Positions 26,183-27,405 of a stretch of DNA of 27,405 nucleotides are shown here, piece after piece. Positions within the stretch are counted from its first letter, which is position 1, and the number at the start of each line of letters is the position of its first letter. The stretch covers positions 1 to 27,405 of the forward strand of contig DIAS01000141.1 of the NCBI GenBank assembly GCA_002415855.1, in the 5' to 3' direction. Under the pieces are notes generated by a model. The model was not told the origin of the DNA, ran no database searches, and saw nothing but the letters and a program-made list of their open reading frames with translations. The position numbers were made by a program, and so were the translations under genes. Source of the stretch: Bacteroidales bacterium UBA5072 (GTDB lineage: Bacteria; Bacteroidota; Bacteroidia; Bacteroidales; UBA10428).

Positions 26183-27405
26183 ATGCAAAAAAAAACAGGT
26201 AATATAAAAGATCAGGTAAAATCCCTTGTCAAAGGGATACTGCCCTCTTTCATCATGCTTCTCCTTTCGGTGAAGATAGCAGCGCAGGCTGACTTCTCAA
26301 TACCCGATACAATCTGTATCGATAACAACGTGACTATTGAAAACCTTTCACGCGATGCAGATACCTATTACTGGAATTTCTGCTCAGGAAACCTGATAAA
26401 TGATCCCGGCGGCGAGAATTTTGCCAATCCCGGTACTTTAAATGGACCGGCCTTTGTTGATTTTGCCAATGATGACGATGTGTATTATGCCTTTATTACC
26501 AATCATACCGATGGTACCCTGGTCCGGAATTCCTATGGCAGTAATTTTCTGAATCCGCCTGTATCACAAAACATGGGCAACTTCGGAGGTGTCATTCCGT
26601 TGCATGCCCAGGGAATACAAGTAATCGAGGACAATGGCAACTGGTATGTATTTGTTGTTGGGGGGCAGCGGGAAGAATCGACGCTCATCCGGCTCGATTT
26701 TGGCAGTTCACTGTCGAATAACTCACCGGTAGTCACAAACCTCGGCAATCCGGGGAATTTTCTGGACTACCCCGAAGATTTGTACATCACCAATGAATCA
26801 GGGAACTGGATCGGCTTTACCGTAAATTATAATACCAATACGCTGGTAAGGTTTGATTTCGGAACTTCACTTGCGAATGTACCTGTTGTGGTGAACCTTG
26901 GAAATATCGGCAGTTTCAATCAGCCTTGCGGCATTCTTCCGATTCAGGAAAACGGGAGTTGGTACATGTTCATATCGAATTACGGAAGTCATGAAATTAC
27001 ACGGCTGGACTTCGGAAGTTCATTGACTGCAAATCCATCATCAACCTCCATTGGTGATAATTCAGTGCTGTATTACCCTTTTGACCTGACGATCATTCGT
27101 GATTGCGAGAATACCTATGGATTTGTATTGAACCGTTTTAACGATGTTGTACGAATGGTTTTCAGCAATGGACTGGCAAATCCTCCTGAGTACACATCGA
27201 TGGGTGAAACTGGTAATTTATTTAATCCGCAAGGGATCTCCGATGTATTTCGTGTTGGAGACACCTTATATGCTTTCGTGGCCAACATTGACAATTCTAC
27301 CATAACCCGCCTGTATTTCCCGGGCTGCAACAATGCCAGTCCTGCTTCCTCAGCTCAACGCGACCCTCCACCGGTCAGCTATAATGCACCTGGCATTTAC
27401 AACAT
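26183..27405 (+). CDS. Exported PKD/propeller-like protein, 3' end cut by window edge
   Basis: At least 407 codons are open from the ATG at 26183 to the right edge. A long basic n-region and a hydrophobic core (about residues 17-36, ending AAQA) form a signal peptide. A PKD-like strand follows (FSIPDTICIDNNVTIENLS, then YYWNFCSGN). From about residue 75 a propeller-like repeat of about 60-70 residues recurs about five times. Its pattern is R-x-DFG-(S/T)-SL, then NLGN-x-G-x-F-x-x-P, then G-x-W-(Y/I)-x-F. The visible end (PPPVSYNAPGIYN) looks like the start of another PKD domain. In Bacteroidota such proteins commonly finish with a T9SS or gliding-motility C-terminal domain, but that part is outside the window. 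Function unknown. Confidence 0.85.
   Translation, partial: MQKKTGNIKDQVKSLVKGILPSFIMLLLSVKIAAQADFSIPDTICIDNNVTIENLSRDADTYYWNFCSGNLINDPGGENFANPGTLNGPAFVDFANDDDVYYAFITNHTDGTLVRNSYGSNFLNPPVSQNMGNFGGVIPLHAQGIQVIEDNGNWYVFVVGGQREESTLIRLDFGSSLSNNSPVVTNLGNPGNFLDYPEDLYITNESGNWIGFTVNYNTNTLVRFDFGTSLANVPVVVNLGNIGSFNQPCGILPIQENGSWYMFISNYGSHEITRLDFGSSLTANPSSTSIGDNSVLYYPFDLTIIRDCENTYGFVLNRFNDVVRMVFSNGLANPPEYTSMGETGNLFNPQGISDVFRVGDTLYAFVANIDNSTITRLYFPGCNNASPASSAQRDPPPVSYNAPGIYN

Overview
The window looks like a chromosomal segment of a member of the Bacteroidota, probably an uncultured Bacteroidales-like organism. The evidence is large exported proteins with type IX secretion (T9SS) C-terminal sorting domains, a periplasmic-propeller/LytS-type sensor kinase, -7 boxes of the TAnnTTTG type, weak or absent Shine-Dalgarno sequences, and a his operon with the fused phosphatase/dehydratase HisB usual for this phylum. 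Species cannot be told from the sequence alone.

Layout. (1) 1-2958, minus: a sensor histidine kinase with a two-component-regulator propeller, Y_Y_Y domain, one membrane helix and a His_kinase/HATPase end, cut by the left edge. (2) 3187-9006, minus: a 1939-residue T9SS-exported modular protein. It has an AT-rich N-terminal module of unknown function, an Ig-like domain, six exactly 300-bp Fn3-like repeats, three PPC-like repeats, four 246-bp Fn3-like repeats, a PKD/Ig-like domain and a sorting domain. (3) 9352-10746, plus: an RlmD/RumA-type 23S rRNA m5U methyltransferase. (4) 10800-12467, plus: an orphan six-helix PAS/HisKA_3 sensor kinase. (5) 12485-20416, plus: a his operon, hisG-D-C-B-purU-H-A-F-E. 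(6) 20527-26067, plus: an 1846-residue exported T9SS protein. (7) 26071-26171: a palindromic REP-like intergenic element with a 24-bp internal tandem repeat. (8) 26183 to the right edge, plus: an exported PKD/propeller-like protein, cut by the edge.

The most informative region is the his operon. Just downstream of a good Bacteroidota promoter lies a 14-codon leader peptide with six His codons (MKNHRIHHLHHHQP), not previously obvious because it is very short. It is followed by mutually exclusive RNA pairings and a strong intrinsic terminator in front of hisG. This is a complete histidine-responsive attenuator that can be read from the sequence. Two things in the operon are unusual. purU (10-formyl-THF hydrolase) is embedded with 1-nt junctions between hisB and hisH. 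The HisI (phosphoribosyl-AMP cyclohydrolase) activity, normally fused in front of HisE, is absent, leaving a stand-alone HisE after a 100-bp non-coding spacer.

The housekeeping core (rlmD and his) is flanked on both sides by very large surface or secreted repeat proteins. No RNA genes, CRISPR arrays, transposases or phage genes were seen.
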